From positions 1 to 64,000 of the forward strand of contig JAIVJZ010000056.1 of NCBI GenBank assembly GCA_020199775.1: a DNA stretch of 64,000 bases, read 5' to 3'. The position numbers were made by a program, and so were the translations under genes. The DNA is from Acidobacteriota bacterium. GTDB taxonomy: Bacteria; Acidobacteriota; Blastocatellia; Pyrinomonadales; Pyrinomonadaceae. The notes under the pieces were generated by a model that was not told where the DNA came from, made no database searches, and saw nothing but the letters and a program-made list of their open reading frames with translations. Shown in pieces: positions 35,135 to 44,765 of this stretch. Positions within the stretch are counted from its first letter, which is position 1, and each line of letters opens with the position of its first letter.

Positions 35135-37744
35135 TCAGCGGAAATTCTGCCCGATCTGCTCGGTGCCGAACGTGCCGATGCCGTTCAGGCGGAAACTGAA
35201 GACGACGCGGTTCTCTTTGCGCAGGCCGAGGTTGAAAAACGAGTCCTGCAACGTCACGGCGCAGCAATCCCAGCCGTAGCCGACCGTGACGGTCGAACTG
35301 ACGAGCGGCGAGTTTTTGCCCGGCCGGTTCTGGAAATCGAAGAACAAGGCCGCCCCGCCGAACAGCCCGCGCGCGCGGTCGCCGATGAAAACATACGGGC
35401 TCCACTGCGCGCCGCGCAGCGTGCCCGCCTCTTTGCCGCGCGCGTCGGCGAACTGCCGCAAGCTTGGGGCGAGCGTGATGGCGCGCGTGTAGTAGAAGGT
35501 CTGGAACGCCTGCACGAGCCGCCGGTTAATGCCGAAACTGACGGCGAGGTTGCGCACGCCGCCGCCCTGCGCGTCGAGGTCGGTACGCACGTCGGCCGTC
35601 AGGTTCGGGTGCGGGCGGTAGCGCGCCTCGACGTTGATGGGCGAGAAGCGACGCGGCACGCCGCCGTAAGTGAACCCGGAAAAAGTGTTGAGCGGGTAGA
35701 ACTGGTTGCGCCGCCCGGCGATGAGCGCGCCGCCGAAATACGGATCGAAGAAATACTTGCCGCGCACCGTGACGGACAAAACTTCTTCGGGACGACTCGA
35801 CACCGGCGCGAGCGACTTGCCGTTCCCGTCCGCCGTGCCGTCGCCGTTTCTGTTCCCGTTGCCGTTCCCGTTTCCGTTCGTCGTCGCGGCGGGCGTCTTG
35901 CCGCTCACGTTCTCGGTCGAGTGACGTTTGAAGAAGCGGTTCGTGAAGCCGTACTCGATCTCGTTCGTGTCGGCGATGGCGTCGGTCGAGTCGAAACGGA
36001 TGATGCGCGGAAAATTGTTGATGCCGGCGATCTTCCGGTAGATGACGTAAGGCTCGATGACGTGGCGGAAGCGAAGGCTGCTGTCGCCGCGATAGAAGTT
36101 GCGCGCCAGCGCGGGAGCGCGCACGTCGAGACTGACGTTCGCGTAGGCGCGCGACACGTCGCGGCCGAGCACGAGACGCGTTAGCGGGTCAATCGAGTTT
36201 GAATAATAAGTGCCGCGCAGAGAGGCCGTCGCCGTCGCCGACCAGCCTTTGTGGTAGATGGGCACGGCGAAGGTCGGGTTCACGTCGAGACGCTGCACGA
36301 TTGAAGGCGTGATGACGGGTTCGCCGTTCGCCTCCAGGCGGAACGTCGCGAGGTCTTCGACCGTCTCCTTGCGGCTCATGCCTTCGAGCGCGCCTTCGAA
36401 AGAAAAGTAGACGGCGAGCCGCTCGAAGCGGCTGAGGGGCGAAGGCCGCTTCTGCAATTCGACGCTCGGCAGGTTGCGGATACGGATGCGCGCGTTCGGC
36501 AGCGATGTCACCTGATTGCGCGCGAGGAAGTTGAAGCTGTAATCGCCCGCGTTCTTGTTGATGAAGACTTGCGAGCGTTCCTCGGGCGAGATGGCTTCCT
36601 GAATGTTGTCGGAGAAGACCTGCCGGAAGGCGAGGCTGGACGTGATGTTGATGTCGGCGGCGGCGAGGAAACCGTTCGGGAAATAATGCACGCCGTCCAC
36701 GTAGAAACTCGACCCGCCCTGATCCGGCCGCTCCGGGGTCTCCTTGCCGCCGAAGATGCGATCCTTGACGGTGTAGAAGCCGAGGTTGAAATAAGAGCGC
36801 GAGTTGGCGCGCGTGCGCACGTCCGCGCCGAAGCCGAGTCCGCGCTTGGTGAAGATGTCGTTTCTGAACGTCACGTCGGCCGAGCGTCCGAGCGTCTGGT
36901 AGTAGGCGTTCGAGAGGCGAAAGCCTTTCTTGCCCGAACCGCTGAAGGTCGGCGTCAGGAAGCCGGAGGCGCGGTCGCGCTTCTTGAGCGAGACGGAGAC
37001 GTAGGGCAGCGGCACGAGCGTCACGCCACGCACTTTGAACTTCGGGTTGCGCGCGCGCACGCGGTCGTTCAAGGTGATCTCGGCGCGCTTCGCGGTGAAG
37101 CTCCACTTGGGCGTCTCCTCGTCGCAGGCCGTGATCTCGCCGTTGACGATGACGACGCGGTTGGCCGACACCTTCTCCACCCGGTCGGCCGTGAAAAAGA
37201 TGACCGTGCCGTCTTCCGTCTGGTTGGTAAAGCCCGTCGAGTTGACGAAGAAGCCGAGTTTGGTCGCGTAGTTGAACTCGGCGCGCGTGCCCGTGATGCG
37301 TTGCAACTCGCCCTGATCGAAGACGACGTTGCCTTCCGCGACCACGCGGTTCAACGCCTCGTAAACCGTCAGCCGGTCGGCCTGCAAACGAAAGATGCCG
37401 ATGCGCGCGTCCACGTTTCCTTCGTTGACGACGACGCGTGCGCCCTCCGGCCCCGTCACGGTCTGCTTGTCGGTGTCAACGTCGAGTTTTTCGGTCGATT
37501 GCCCGGCGGCCGTGCCGGTGCGGACGGGCAGGCGCGGGCGGATCGGCTGTTCCTGTTGGAGTGGGTTGACGTTCGGCGTGTCCGTGATCGGATTCAACAC
37601 CTTGCGCTCGACCGGGTTCGCCTGCTGCTGTTGGGCGCGCGCGTGCGGGACGAAACAGGCCGCGAGACACACGAAGGCGCACCACGCCGGAAGCAGACGC
37701 GCCCGGCCGGCCCGAAGATTTTTAATGCAAGAGAGGGAACGCAA
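35135..37744 (-). CDS. lptD: LPS-assembly outer-membrane protein LptD
   Basis: LptD is the outer-membrane beta-barrel that inserts LPS into the outer leaflet. The 869-aa protein has an N-terminal signal-like segment, then the OstA/LptA-like beta-taco domain (about 75-230: DKQTVTGPEGARVVVNEGNV, RLQADRLTVYEALNRVVAEGNV, ITGTRAEFNYATKLGFF) and a long barrel region with alternating strands, including GFLTPTFSGSGKKGFRLSNAYYQ. A Gly/Asn-rich loop (NGNGNGNGNRNGDG) encoded at about 35820-35885 is probably extracellular. The C-terminus ends in a strand (FSFRLNGIGTFGT). Its location a few kb from lpxB, lpxD and lpxA supports an LPS outer membrane. The 214-bp upstream gap to the kinase gene shows nothing definite. 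Confidence 0.9.
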   Translation of the reverse strand: MRSLSCIKNLRAGRARLLPAWCAFVCLAACFVPHARAQQQQANPVERKVLNPITDTPNVNPLQQEQPIRPRLPVRTGTAAGQSTEKLDVDTDKQTVTGPEGARVVVNEGNVDARIGIFRLQADRLTVYEALNRVVAEGNVVFDQGELQRITGTRAEFNYATKLGFFVNSTGFTNQTEDGTVIFFTADRVEKVSANRVVIVNGEITACDEETPKWSFTAKRAEITLNDRVRARNPKFKVRGVTLVPLPYVSVSLKKRDRASGFLTPTFSGSGKKGFRLSNAYYQTLGRSADVTFRNDIFTKRGLGFGADVRTRANSRSYFNLGFYTVKDRIFGGKETPERPDQGGSSFYVDGVHYFPNGFLAAADINITSSLAFRQVFSDNIQEAISPEERSQVFINKNAGDYSFNFLARNQVTSLPNARIRIRNLPSVELQKRPSPLSRFERLAVYFSFEGALEGMSRKETVEDLATFRLEANGEPVITPSIVQRLDVNPTFAVPIYHKGWSATATASLRGTYYSNSIDPLTRLVLGRDVSRAYANVSLDVRAPALARNFYRGDSSLRFRHVIEPYVIYRKIAGINNFPRIIRFDSTDAIADTNEIEYGFTNRFFKRHSTENVSGKTPAATTNGNGNGNGNRNGDGTADGNGKSLAPVSSRPEEVLSVTVRGKYFFDPYFGGALIAGRRNQFYPLNTFSGFTYGGVPRRFSPINVEARYRPHPNLTADVRTDLDAQGGGVRNLAVSFGINRRLVQAFQTFYYTRAITLAPSLRQFADARGKEAGTLRGAQWSPYVFIGDRARGLFGGAALFFDFQNRPGKNSPLVSSTVTVGYGWDCCAVTLQDSFFNLGLRKENRVVFSFRLNGIGTFGTEQIGQNFR

Positions 37745-37958
37745 AAGAGTGAGCCGGAAGCCTCCGCCGCCTTAAATAACCAACCATGCCCGTGCCGCTT
37801 TTCCGCGCGGCAGCAGAGGCGCGCGCTTTCGCTGCAAAAGCGCGGCGATGCTAACATGCGCCGCCGAGAGGCGACAAGCAGCTAACATTATCAACGCGAG
37901 TTTCGACGGCGACGAGCGGACGCGCTTTTTGCAGATCGGGCGGTTGAGCCGTCGCAAC

Positions 37959-40343
37959 TCACCTGATGCCGCTCACGTCCCATAACTTCACCGTGCCGTC
38001 GCTTGCGCCCGCGAGCGTCTTGCCGTCGGGCGAAAAGGCCACGCGGTAAGTTATGCCCATGCTCTCTTCGGAGAGCTTCCGCCGCAAAAGTCCGGTCTCC
38101 GCATCCCACAATTTAACTTCGTGATAAGTGCCGCTCGCCACCGTCCGCCCGTCGGGCGAGAAGGCCGCCGAAAAGACGGCGTTCAAACTGTCTTCCGTGA
38201 GCGCCTGCTTGAAGGCTCCGCTCCGCACGTCCCAGAGCCGCGCGGTGTTGTCGTAACTGCCGCTGACAAGTGTCTTGCCGTCGGGCGAGAAGGCGAGCGC
38301 GAGCACCCCTTTCTCGTGGCCGTCGAGCGTCAACTTCAAATCCCCGCTCTCGACATCCCAGACCTTAACCGAGTTCTCGTTAGTGCCTCCCGTCGCGATC
38401 AGCTTGCCGTCGGCGGAGAGAGCGTAGGCGGGGTTGATTTCTCCCATTTCGCTTTCGTTCGTCAACTCCCACGTTTCGGTATTCCACACCTTGATATTGC
38501 GGTAGCTCCCGCCCAGTAAATTCCGACCGTCGGGCGTGAAGGCGACGAACGAGACGAGGTTTGAAGGATACGTCAGCTTTTGTTTGATCCCACCCAAGGC
38601 GGACGCCTGCGTGTCCACGATGATGACGGAATAATTTTTCAGGGCGGAGTTGTAATTCAACGCGGCGGCCAACATCTTCCCGTCGGGAGAGAAAACCACC
38701 GAGGCCACTTCGCTGCCCACGTCCGACAGCGTCTGTTTCAACTCGCCGGTTTGCGCGTCCCACAACCTGAGCGTTTTATCCTCGCCGCCGGTCGCCAGCA
38801 GCCGCCCGTCGGGCGAAAAGGCGATAGCCCTGACATCCTTGCTGTGTCCTCTCAACACCTGCTTCGGCGCGTCCGACCCCGACGCGTTTTTCTGTCCCGC
38901 GCGCGGCTGTTCGGCGGCCTTCGCCGGACGCGAGGCGACTTTGGAATTAACCGGACGATTAGCGTTCGACGGAGTCGTTCTACTGCCCACTATATAAATT
39001 ATCAGGATGACCCCGACGGTGAGGCTGCCGACCAGCAACACGGCGAGGCCGCCGATGCCCCACAGCCACCCGCTCGTCTTTCCCGTCTGCGGCGCGGCGG
39101 CAGGCGACGGCGTGGCAAGACCTGACGGATCGTTGAGTGGTGCAGGCCGCTGGCCGGAAGCCGCCGCCCGCCGTGTCGTTTCGCCACCACCAGCAGCAGC
39201 AGCAGCGGCGGCGACGGCGGCGGCGTCTCCTGTCGCCCCCGCGTTTGTGGACGCGTTCGTAGGTTGAGCTACCGCAACGGCGGCGGCCGGGCGTGGAGCA
39301 GGTGCTGCGGCGGCTATCGGAGTCGTCGTCGCCGCTTGCGCGACCGGCGCGTGCAATGCCGCTTGAAGTTCGCGCCCGAGCGTCGTCGCTTCCGGTTGGC
39401 GCGCGTTCACGTCTTTAGACAGCGCGCGCAGGCAGACGCTTTCCAGAGCGCGCGGAATGTTCGCATCGGAGGGAAAGGGCGGGGGCGTTTCCGTCAGATG
39501 CTTTGTCACCACGCCCGTCATGTTGGTGGCGGTGAACGGCGGCGCGCCCGCCAGCATTTCGTAGAGCACCGCGCCGAGGCTGTAGACATCCGAGCGCGCG
39601 TCCAACTCGTCGCCGCGACACTGTTCGGGCGACATGTAGTAGGGCGTGCCGATGAGTGTGCCCGCTTGCGTCAGGGTAGGCAGGGCGGCGGCGTGGTCGC
39701 GTAGTTTGGCGATGCCGAAGTCAACCACTTTGGCCGTCTCGCGTTCGCCTTCGCCGTCGGGCGGCAGGATGATGATGTTGTCGGGCTTGAGGTCGCGATG
39801 CACGATCTGGCGGCGGTGCGCCGCGCCGACCCCGGCGCAGATGTCCTGCATCAACGCGACGGCGCGCGCCGGGGCGAGACGGCCGACGCTACGCAATAGC
39901 ACGCGCAGCGATGCGCCTTCGGCCAACTCCATCACGATGTAGGCGGGCGCGGCCGTCCCGCGCGCTTCTCCGAAATCGTGAATCGTGACGACGTTCGGGT
40001 GGCGCAGCATGGCGGCGGCGCGCGCCTCGCGGCGGAAACGCTCGACCGCATCGCCGTCGGCGACGAAACTCCGGTGCAGGACTTTGACGGCCACCTCGTC
40101 GCCGATGTGCGCGCGGCGCGCGCGATAGACGGCTCCCATGCCGCCCTCGCCGAGCCGTGCGACGAGTTCATATTTGGAGTCGAGCACTTGGCCGAGCAGC
40201 GGGTCGGGCGTGGAGAGGATGTCGTCGAGCGCGGCAGAGTCTATGCGTTCGGTCGGCGTGTTGAAGGAATTCATCGAGATGCCGCAGCCGTCGCAAAACC
40301 GCGCGTCGTCTCGCAAAACATGCTGGCACTGCGGACACTTCAT
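37959..40343 (-). CDS. Zinc-ribbon Ser/Thr protein kinase with WD40 propeller
   Basis: From ATG 40343 (MKCPQCQ; 40367 also possible) the protein is about 794 aa. It opens with a double-zinc-ribbon (CPQC, CDGC), then a PknB-type kinase domain (about 55-320): glycine loop LGEGGMGAVY, VAVKVL lysine, HRDLKPDN catalytic loop, VVDFGIAKL (DFG) and YMSPEQC, all intact. An Ala/Pro/Thr-rich linker leads to one membrane helix (about 440-465) and about seven WD40 repeats (e.g. IAFSPDGRLLATGGEDKTLRLWD) forming one propeller, predicted to lie outside the cytoplasm. Such receptors are common in Acidobacteriota. Neighbours do not reveal the ligand or substrates. Confidence 0.93.
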   Translation of the reverse strand: MKCPQCQHVLRDDARFCDGCGISMNSFNTPTERIDSAALDDILSTPDPLLGQVLDSKYELVARLGEGGMGAVYRARRAHIGDEVAVKVLHRSFVADGDAVERFRREARAAAMLRHPNVVTIHDFGEARGTAAPAYIVMELAEGASLRVLLRSVGRLAPARAVALMQDICAGVGAAHRRQIVHRDLKPDNIIILPPDGEGERETAKVVDFGIAKLRDHAAALPTLTQAGTLIGTPYYMSPEQCRGDELDARSDVYSLGAVLYEMLAGAPPFTATNMTGVVTKHLTETPPPFPSDANIPRALESVCLRALSKDVNARQPEATTLGRELQAALHAPVAQAATTTPIAAAAPAPRPAAAVAVAQPTNASTNAGATGDAAAVAAAAAAAGGGETTRRAAASGQRPAPLNDPSGLATPSPAAAPQTGKTSGWLWGIGGLAVLLVGSLTVGVILIIYIVGSRTTPSNANRPVNSKVASRPAKAAEQPRAGQKNASGSDAPKQVLRGHSKDVRAIAFSPDGRLLATGGEDKTLRLWDAQTGELKQTLSDVGSEVASVVFSPDGKMLAAALNYNSALKNYSVIIVDTQASALGGIKQKLTYPSNLVSFVAFTPDGRNLLGGSYRNIKVWNTETWELTNESEMGEINPAYALSADGKLIATGGTNENSVKVWDVESGDLKLTLDGHEKGVLALAFSPDGKTLVSGSYDNTARLWDVRSGAFKQALTEDSLNAVFSAAFSPDGRTVASGTYHEVKLWDAETGLLRRKLSEESMGITYRVAFSPDGKTLAGASDGTVKLWDVSGIR

Positions 40344-40603
40344 CGCCTCTCCCGCTCCTCGCGCCATCTACGCCGATGTCGCTGCCGATGTCAGTTGCCG
40401 ATTACGCTTTCATGTTAGCATTTCTGCCCGCGCCGTGGACGCAAAAATGCGCCGTCCGTACCTCGCGCGGCGCGACTGATGTTCCCGCGCGACGTGCGCC
40501 GCGATCTTAAACGAATGTCGAGTTGTCGCCCCGCGGGCGGAAGTGTACTATCGAGCCGTACCCCGAACGCCCCGCTGCGAGGCGCAACCGACCGAAGGCA
40601 CTG

Positions 40604-41380
40604 ATGTCAACTTTCAACGATTACTCGACGCATGAAATCAGAGATTTCAGAGAGCGGCTGCAAGCCGCGTTGCAGGAGTGCGAGCATCTGCAAGCGGCGG
40701 CGCAGACGTGCGCGCGCCTGCTTTACGAAGAATTTCAGGAGTCGGTCGTCCTGGCGCGCGTGTTTGTCACGCTCCCCTTCGACGATCTGCCGGGGCGCGA
40801 TCAGGCGTTCGTCCGCGCCCTCGCCGACGACAAAGAGGTCACGCCGCTGCTCGGCGAAAAGACACAGGTGCTCTCGCTGCTCGGCACTCACGGGGCGCGC
40901 GCTTCCTGGGGCGACCGCTACCAATCGCAAGGCCATCTCGGCATCCCGCTCGTGACGGCCGAGTTCGTCGAGTCTATCCCGATGCTCGCGCGCCTGATGA
41001 GCGACATGGGGATCGGGATGGACTGGTTCGACAAATTCGAGCCGGAGATTCTCGTCAAGAATCTGGGGCGCGCGGCGGGCGTCTTCTACGTGCGCGACGC
41101 GAAGACGCGCCTCGACGCGCGCGACCGCAAGATCGTCTCCGCGCAAGATTTCGTTTCGGCGTACGACATCCGCACCGTCTTCGGCCTCGGCGGCAGTTAT
41201 CTGAACGGCAGTTTCGTCACCGTGATCCTGTTCACGCGCGAAACCATCGAGCAACCTCAAGCAGAGGCGTTTATGCTGCTGGTGAACACTTTCAAGACCG
41301 CCACTCTCAGCCTCATGATGGACGGCCGGGTCTTTCCCCGGATAGACCGCTCGACCCCGCTCGCGCCCGAAACAACTTAG
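40604..41380 (+). CDS. Conserved protein of unknown function, possible sensor-like fold
   Basis: The 258-aa protein from ATG 40604 (MSTFNDYSTHEIRDF) is soluble, with no signal peptide. It starts with a helical region ending in QTCARLLYEEFQESVVLARVF, followed by alternating strands and helices with conserved-looking motifs LSLLGTHGARASWGDRY, GIPLVTAEFVESIPMLARL, GVFYVRDAKTRLDARDR and PAQDFVSAYDIRTVFGLGGSY-like text. I do not recognise a named family; the layout suggests a GAF/sensor-type domain, which is inference. An in-frame extension to 40523 exists but begins in non-conserved Arg-rich sequence. Monocistronic, divergent from the kinase gene. Confidence 0.75.
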   Translation: MSTFNDYSTHEIRDFRERLQAALQECEHLQAAAQTCARLLYEEFQESVVLARVFVTLPFDDLPGRDQAFVRALADDKEVTPLLGEKTQVLSLLGTHGARASWGDRYQSQGHLGIPLVTAEFVESIPMLARLMSDMGIGMDWFDKFEPEILVKNLGRAAGVFYVRDAKTRLDARDRKIVSAQDFVSAYDIRTVFGLGGSYLNGSFVTVILFTRETIEQPQAEAFMLLVNTFKTATLSLMMDGRVFPRIDRSTPLAPETT

Positions 41381-41553
41381 CGATTCCCCGCCCGCCGCAT
41401 CGCCGGATGCGCCCGCCCGATTAATCTGTTGCCACGAATATTTTCGGTGTGCTATGTTGGATTTGCTGCAAGACCGCGAGCAGTGACCGCCCCGTTTTCG
41501 CTCCCACCTCACGGACATTCAAACCCCTTATCAAACGCAGGAGATTTTTCCAC

Positions 41554-42078
41554 ATGCGCCTCAACAAGATTATCGTCGCAATATTATTGTGCGCGACGAC
41601 CCTGACACTGCCGCCACTCGCCGCCGTCGCCCGCCCGACGCAAAAAACTCGCGCCAAAGCGCAAACGCCCGCGCCTCAAACGGAGATCACGAAAGAGAAC
41701 GTCGAAGCCATCGTCTCCGGTTTAGAGGGGGCGATGAAGAAAAAAGAGATCGCCGTCATCGCCGCCTATCTCGCGCCGGACATGAGATACAAGTCGCAGA
41801 CGGCGAACAGACCGGCCATCGACCTGAATCGCGCGCAGTTCCTCGAAGTTATGGAACTCGGTTTGGAACTCACGCTCGACTACGTCTACCTGCGCAAAAG
41901 TTTGACCGTCACGGTTGCTCCGGGCGGGCAGAGCGCGACGGCGCAGACCGAGACGTTCGAGATGGTGACGACGGCGCAGGGCGCGGTGGCAGGCCACTCC
42001 GTCGGAGTCATCAACTTCAAGATTTACAAAGGCAAAATTCTCATCTCTTCGATGGAGTCCATCAACACGCCCGTGTAA
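41554..42078 (+). CDS. Small exported protein, SnoaL/NTF2-like
   Basis: The 174-aa protein has a signal peptide (MRLNKIIVAILLCATTLTLPPLAAVA) and is exported. The mature part begins with a helix (ENVEAIVSGLEGAMKKKEIAVIAAYLAPDMRY) and continues with strands ending KIYKGKILISSMESI, the helix-plus-curved-sheet order of NTF2/SnoaL-like proteins, whose functions vary from ligand binding to catalysis. An AGGAG ribosome site at 41539-41543 fixes the ATG at 41554 against a longer frame. It sits between the unknown gene at 40604 and lpxB, on the same strand, with its own spacer; functional link to LPS is not shown. Confidence 0.78.
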   Translation: MRLNKIIVAILLCATTLTLPPLAAVARPTQKTRAKAQTPAPQTEITKENVEAIVSGLEGAMKKKEIAVIAAYLAPDMRYKSQTANRPAIDLNRAQFLEVMELGLELTLDYVYLRKSLTVTVAPGGQSATAQTETFEMVTTAQGAVAGHSVGVINFKIYKGKILISSMESINTPV

Positions 42079-42221
42079 CGCGCGCCCGGAGCGACGGCAC
42101 AGGTCGCGCGCGGTTTGCTACCCCGCGACTCTTTATAAGAATCAACCCCGTTTCGCCGCGCAGGATGAAAGCGCGCGCCGCCTGTCGCCCGCGGGTGCGG
42201 CAGTTGCTATTATCGCCCGCG

Positions 42222-43436
42222 ATGAACGGGCAGGTTTCCGGGAATTTGCGTCTGATGATCGTGGCGGGCGAGGCGTCGGGCGACGCTCATGCCGCCTCGC
42301 TCGTGCGCGCTCTCCGGCAGGAGGGCGCGCCCGGCGTGAGCTTTGAATTTTTCGGCGCGACGGGCAGCGGGATGCGCGCCGCCGGGGTGGAATCAATCGT
42401 CGCGACCGACGATCTGGCGATCACCGGCCTCTTGGAGATCGGCGGCGCGCTGAAGCAGTTCTGGCGCGCGTACCGGACGCTCAAGCGCGCCGGAATCGAG
42501 CGCGCCCCGGACGCCGTAATTTTAGTTGACTGGCCTGACTTCAATTTGCGCCTCGCGCGCTTCTTCCGCGCCCGCGGCCTGCGCGTCGTCTATTACATCA
42601 GCCCGCAACTCTGGGCGTGGCGCGAGCACCGCACGCGCAACATTCGTCGCGACGTTGACCTGCTGCTCGCCATCCTGCCCTTCGAGCCCGAGTGGTATGC
42701 GGCGCGCGGCATCACACACGTCGAGTTCACAGGGCACCCGCTGACGGGCGAAGTCCGCGCGCTCTACGACCGCGCCGAGTTTTGCCGCCGCCACGAACTG
42801 GACGACACGCGTCCGCTCGTCGCCCTGCTCCCCGGCAGCCGCCACAAAGAACTGCTGCGCATACTTCCACACATGATCGAAGCGGCGAAGACGATCCACG
42901 AGTCGCGACCCGACGCGCAGTTCGTCGTCGCGCTCGCGCCCCGCCGTTCGACCGCCGAGGCACAGGCGATCATTGATGCCGCCCTTAATACGGATCACGC
43001 GAAGCTCTCACAACGCATCCTCATCACGCGACAAGAGACGCGCGAAGCTTTGGGCGCGGCCGACGCCGCGGCCGTCGCCAGCGGCACGGCCACGCTCGAA
43101 GCCGCGTTGCTTCGGACGCCGCTCGTCGTCGTCTACAAAGAATCTTTCATCAACTGGCACACGCTCGGACGCCTCATCAACACGGAACACTTCGGCCTCG
43201 TCAACCTCGTCGCGGGCGAGCGACTCGCGCCCGAACTCATGCAGAACGACTTCACCGGCGACGCGCTCGCCGCCGAGTTGTTGAAACTCTTAGACCCCGC
43301 CCATAACGCCGCCACCCGCGCACGCCTCCGCGCCGCGACGCACGGACTCGGCGCGGGCGGCGCATCCAAGCGCGCCGCCCGCGCCGTCCTTCGAGTCATG
43401 CGTGAATGGAAAAATGAAGGCGGGACGAATACTTAA
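42222..43436 (+). CDS. lpxB: Lipid-A-disaccharide synthase
   Basis: LpxB condenses UDP-diacylglucosamine with lipid X to give the lipid A disaccharide at the inner membrane. The 404-aa protein starts MNGQVSGNLRLMIVAGEASGD, with the family motifs GEASGD, FFGATGSGMRAAGVES, VDWPDFNLRL, YYISPQLWAWREHR, EFTGHPL, ALLPGSRHKELLRILP and ASGTATLEAALL, ending with SKRAARAV. Length and motif order are normal. It lies on the plus strand converging with lpxD and lpxA, not in the usual lpxD-fabZ-lpxA-lpxB order. The 143-bp upstream gap holds nothing I recognise. Confidence 0.96.
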   Translation: MNGQVSGNLRLMIVAGEASGDAHAASLVRALRQEGAPGVSFEFFGATGSGMRAAGVESIVATDDLAITGLLEIGGALKQFWRAYRTLKRAGIERAPDAVILVDWPDFNLRLARFFRARGLRVVYYISPQLWAWREHRTRNIRRDVDLLLAILPFEPEWYAARGITHVEFTGHPLTGEVRALYDRAEFCRRHELDDTRPLVALLPGSRHKELLRILPHMIEAAKTIHESRPDAQFVVALAPRRSTAEAQAIIDAALNTDHAKLSQRILITRQETREALGAADAAAVASGTATLEAALLRTPLVVVYKESFINWHTLGRLINTEHFGLVNLVAGERLAPELMQNDFTGDALAAELLKLLDPAHNAATRARLRAATHGLGAGGASKRAARAVLRVMREWKNEGGTNT

Positions 43437-43484
43437 CGCCAGTCACGAACCGTAGCGGCAGAGTTTATCCCTGCCCGCGCGCCT

Positions 43485-43591
43485 CTGTAGGGGCGGGGCT
43501 TCTCCTTGCCCGTCGTCTTCTCTGTAGGGGCAGGGCTTGTCCCTGCCCGTTGTCTTCTACAAAAGCAACGGGCAGGGACAAGCCCTGCCCC
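43485..43591. repeat. GTAGGGGCAGGGCTTG-type repeat with perfect 26-bp inverted repeat
   Basis: One unit at 43485-43517 (TGTAGGGGCGGGGCTTCTCC...) precedes a perfect 26-bp inverted repeat with arms 43527-43552 and 43566-43591. The core equals the palindrome at 1-56. The loop and right arm contain the stop codon and last codons of lpxD. Confidence 0.9.
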
Positions 43592-44588
43592 GGCCGAAGT
43601 GCGCGTTCAAGCGTTTGTACTCGTCGAGCGGGCGCACGGGCACGCCCCACACGACCGCGCCCGCGCGCACGATCTTGCCCGGCAGGATGCCTGCCTTCGA
43701 GCCGACGACCGCGCCCGCCTGCACGCGCGCGTGGTCGCCCATCCCGACCTGCCCGCCGATCACCGCGTCCGACTCGATCACCGTGCTGCCCGAGATTCCC
43801 GTCTGCGCCGCGATCACGACGCGCTCGCCGATCTCCACGTTGTGCCCGACGTGTACGAGGTTATCGAGTTTCGTCCCACGTCCGATGCGCGTCTCGCCGA
43901 GCGCGCCGCGATCCACGCACGAGTTCGCGCCGATCTCCACGTCATCTTCGACGACGACCGTGCCCACCTGCGGAAACTTGTGATAGCCCGCCGCGTCGCG
44001 CACGTACCCGAACCCGTCCGCCCCGACGACCACGCCCGCGTGCAACACGACACGGTCGCCCAGACGCACCCCCGCATACAGCACGACGTTCGGGTGCAAC
44101 ACACACTCCGCGCCCACCTCCGCCCCGTCTTCGAGCGCCGCGCCCGCCAGCACCTGCGTCCCGCGCCCCACGCTCACCCGCTCGCCGACCACAACCCCCG
44201 CGCCGATGTAGACACTCTCTTCGATCCGCGCCGTCTCTGCCACGACCGCCGTCGGGTGAATCGCGCCCGCGCGCCGTCTCGGCGCATGCAACACTTCCGC
44301 GATCAAAGCGAACGCCAACTTCGGTCGGGCCACTTCGACGAGCGTCGCCGCAAACTCGCCCCCCGCCGTCTCACACGTCCCCTCCGGCACGAGCAGACAC
44401 GACGCGCGACTCGCCCTCGCCCCCTCTAAAAATTTCGCATCCTCGACAAAACTGATCGCCCCCGCCTCCGCCGCCTCAAGACTCGCGACCCGCTCGATCA
44501 AAACTCCCGCCTCGCCGCCCCCCGCAACGCGCCCCCCGGCGAGCGCGGCCAACTCTGCGACCGTCATCCGTTTGCTTTCATTGTTCAT
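43557..44588 (-). CDS. lpxD: UDP-3-O-acylglucosamine N-acyltransferase
   Basis: LpxD adds the second acyl chain in lipid A synthesis. The protein (343 aa from ATG 44588; TTG 44597 and ATG 44567 are alternatives) has the N-terminal uridine-binding domain (AISFVEDAKFLEG) and a left-handed beta-helix of hexapeptide repeats (IHPTAVVAETARIEESVYIG and onward). The catalytic His region is LDNLVHVGHNVEIG, with DGFGYVRDAAGYHKFPQVG upstream as in the family. The last about 11 residues (FGRGRACPCPLLL) are encoded by the inverted repeat at 43566-43591, replacing the usual C-terminal helix end. It lies 177 bp downstream of lpxA, without fabZ between. Confidence 0.95.
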   Translation of the reverse strand: MNNESKRMTVAELAALAGGRVAGGGEAGVLIERVASLEAAEAGAISFVEDAKFLEGARASRASCLLVPEGTCETAGGEFAATLVEVARPKLAFALIAEVLHAPRRRAGAIHPTAVVAETARIEESVYIGAGVVVGERVSVGRGTQVLAGAALEDGAEVGAECVLHPNVVLYAGVRLGDRVVLHAGVVVGADGFGYVRDAAGYHKFPQVGTVVVEDDVEIGANSCVDRGALGETRIGRGTKLDNLVHVGHNVEIGERVVIAAQTGISGSTVIESDAVIGGQVGMGDHARVQAGAVVGSKAGILPGKIVRAGAVVWGVPVRPLDEYKRLNAHFGRGRACPCPLLL

Positions 44589-44649
44589 AAGAACCAAGCC
44601 GTCAAGTTTGAAAGTCTCAAGCGGTCAAGTTCAGAAGGCTCAAGCCGCG

Positions 44650-44760
44650 CGCCTCAATAACTCGGCGCAACAAAGCCGCACACTTCTATAGCCCGGCGCG
44701 AGGAAAACGGCGCGCTTCTATAGACCGTCGCGAGGAAAACGGCGTGCTTCATAAACCGGC
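44650..44760. repeat. Degenerate 32-bp tandem repeats between lpxA and lpxD
   Basis: Units CTTCTATAGCCCGGCGCGAG and CTTCTATAGACCGTCGCGAG (44681-44712, 44713-44744) share GAGGAAAACGGCG and repeat with a 32-bp period. A partial third unit follows from 44745 and a diverged unit precedes at about 44650. No reading frame of interest is present. Confidence 0.75.
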
Positions 44761-44765
44761 GCGCT

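Noticed and set aside
39968..39985. AATCGTGAATCGTGAC resembling the heptad repeat
   Set aside because: It lies inside the kinase gene and encodes the VTIHDFG segment in the correct frame; no inverted arm is nearby.
43506..44429. Long plus-strand frame beginning GAGLVPARCLLQKQ
   Set aside because: It starts in the intergenic repeat and then runs antisense to lpxD; His/Arg-rich shadow frame.
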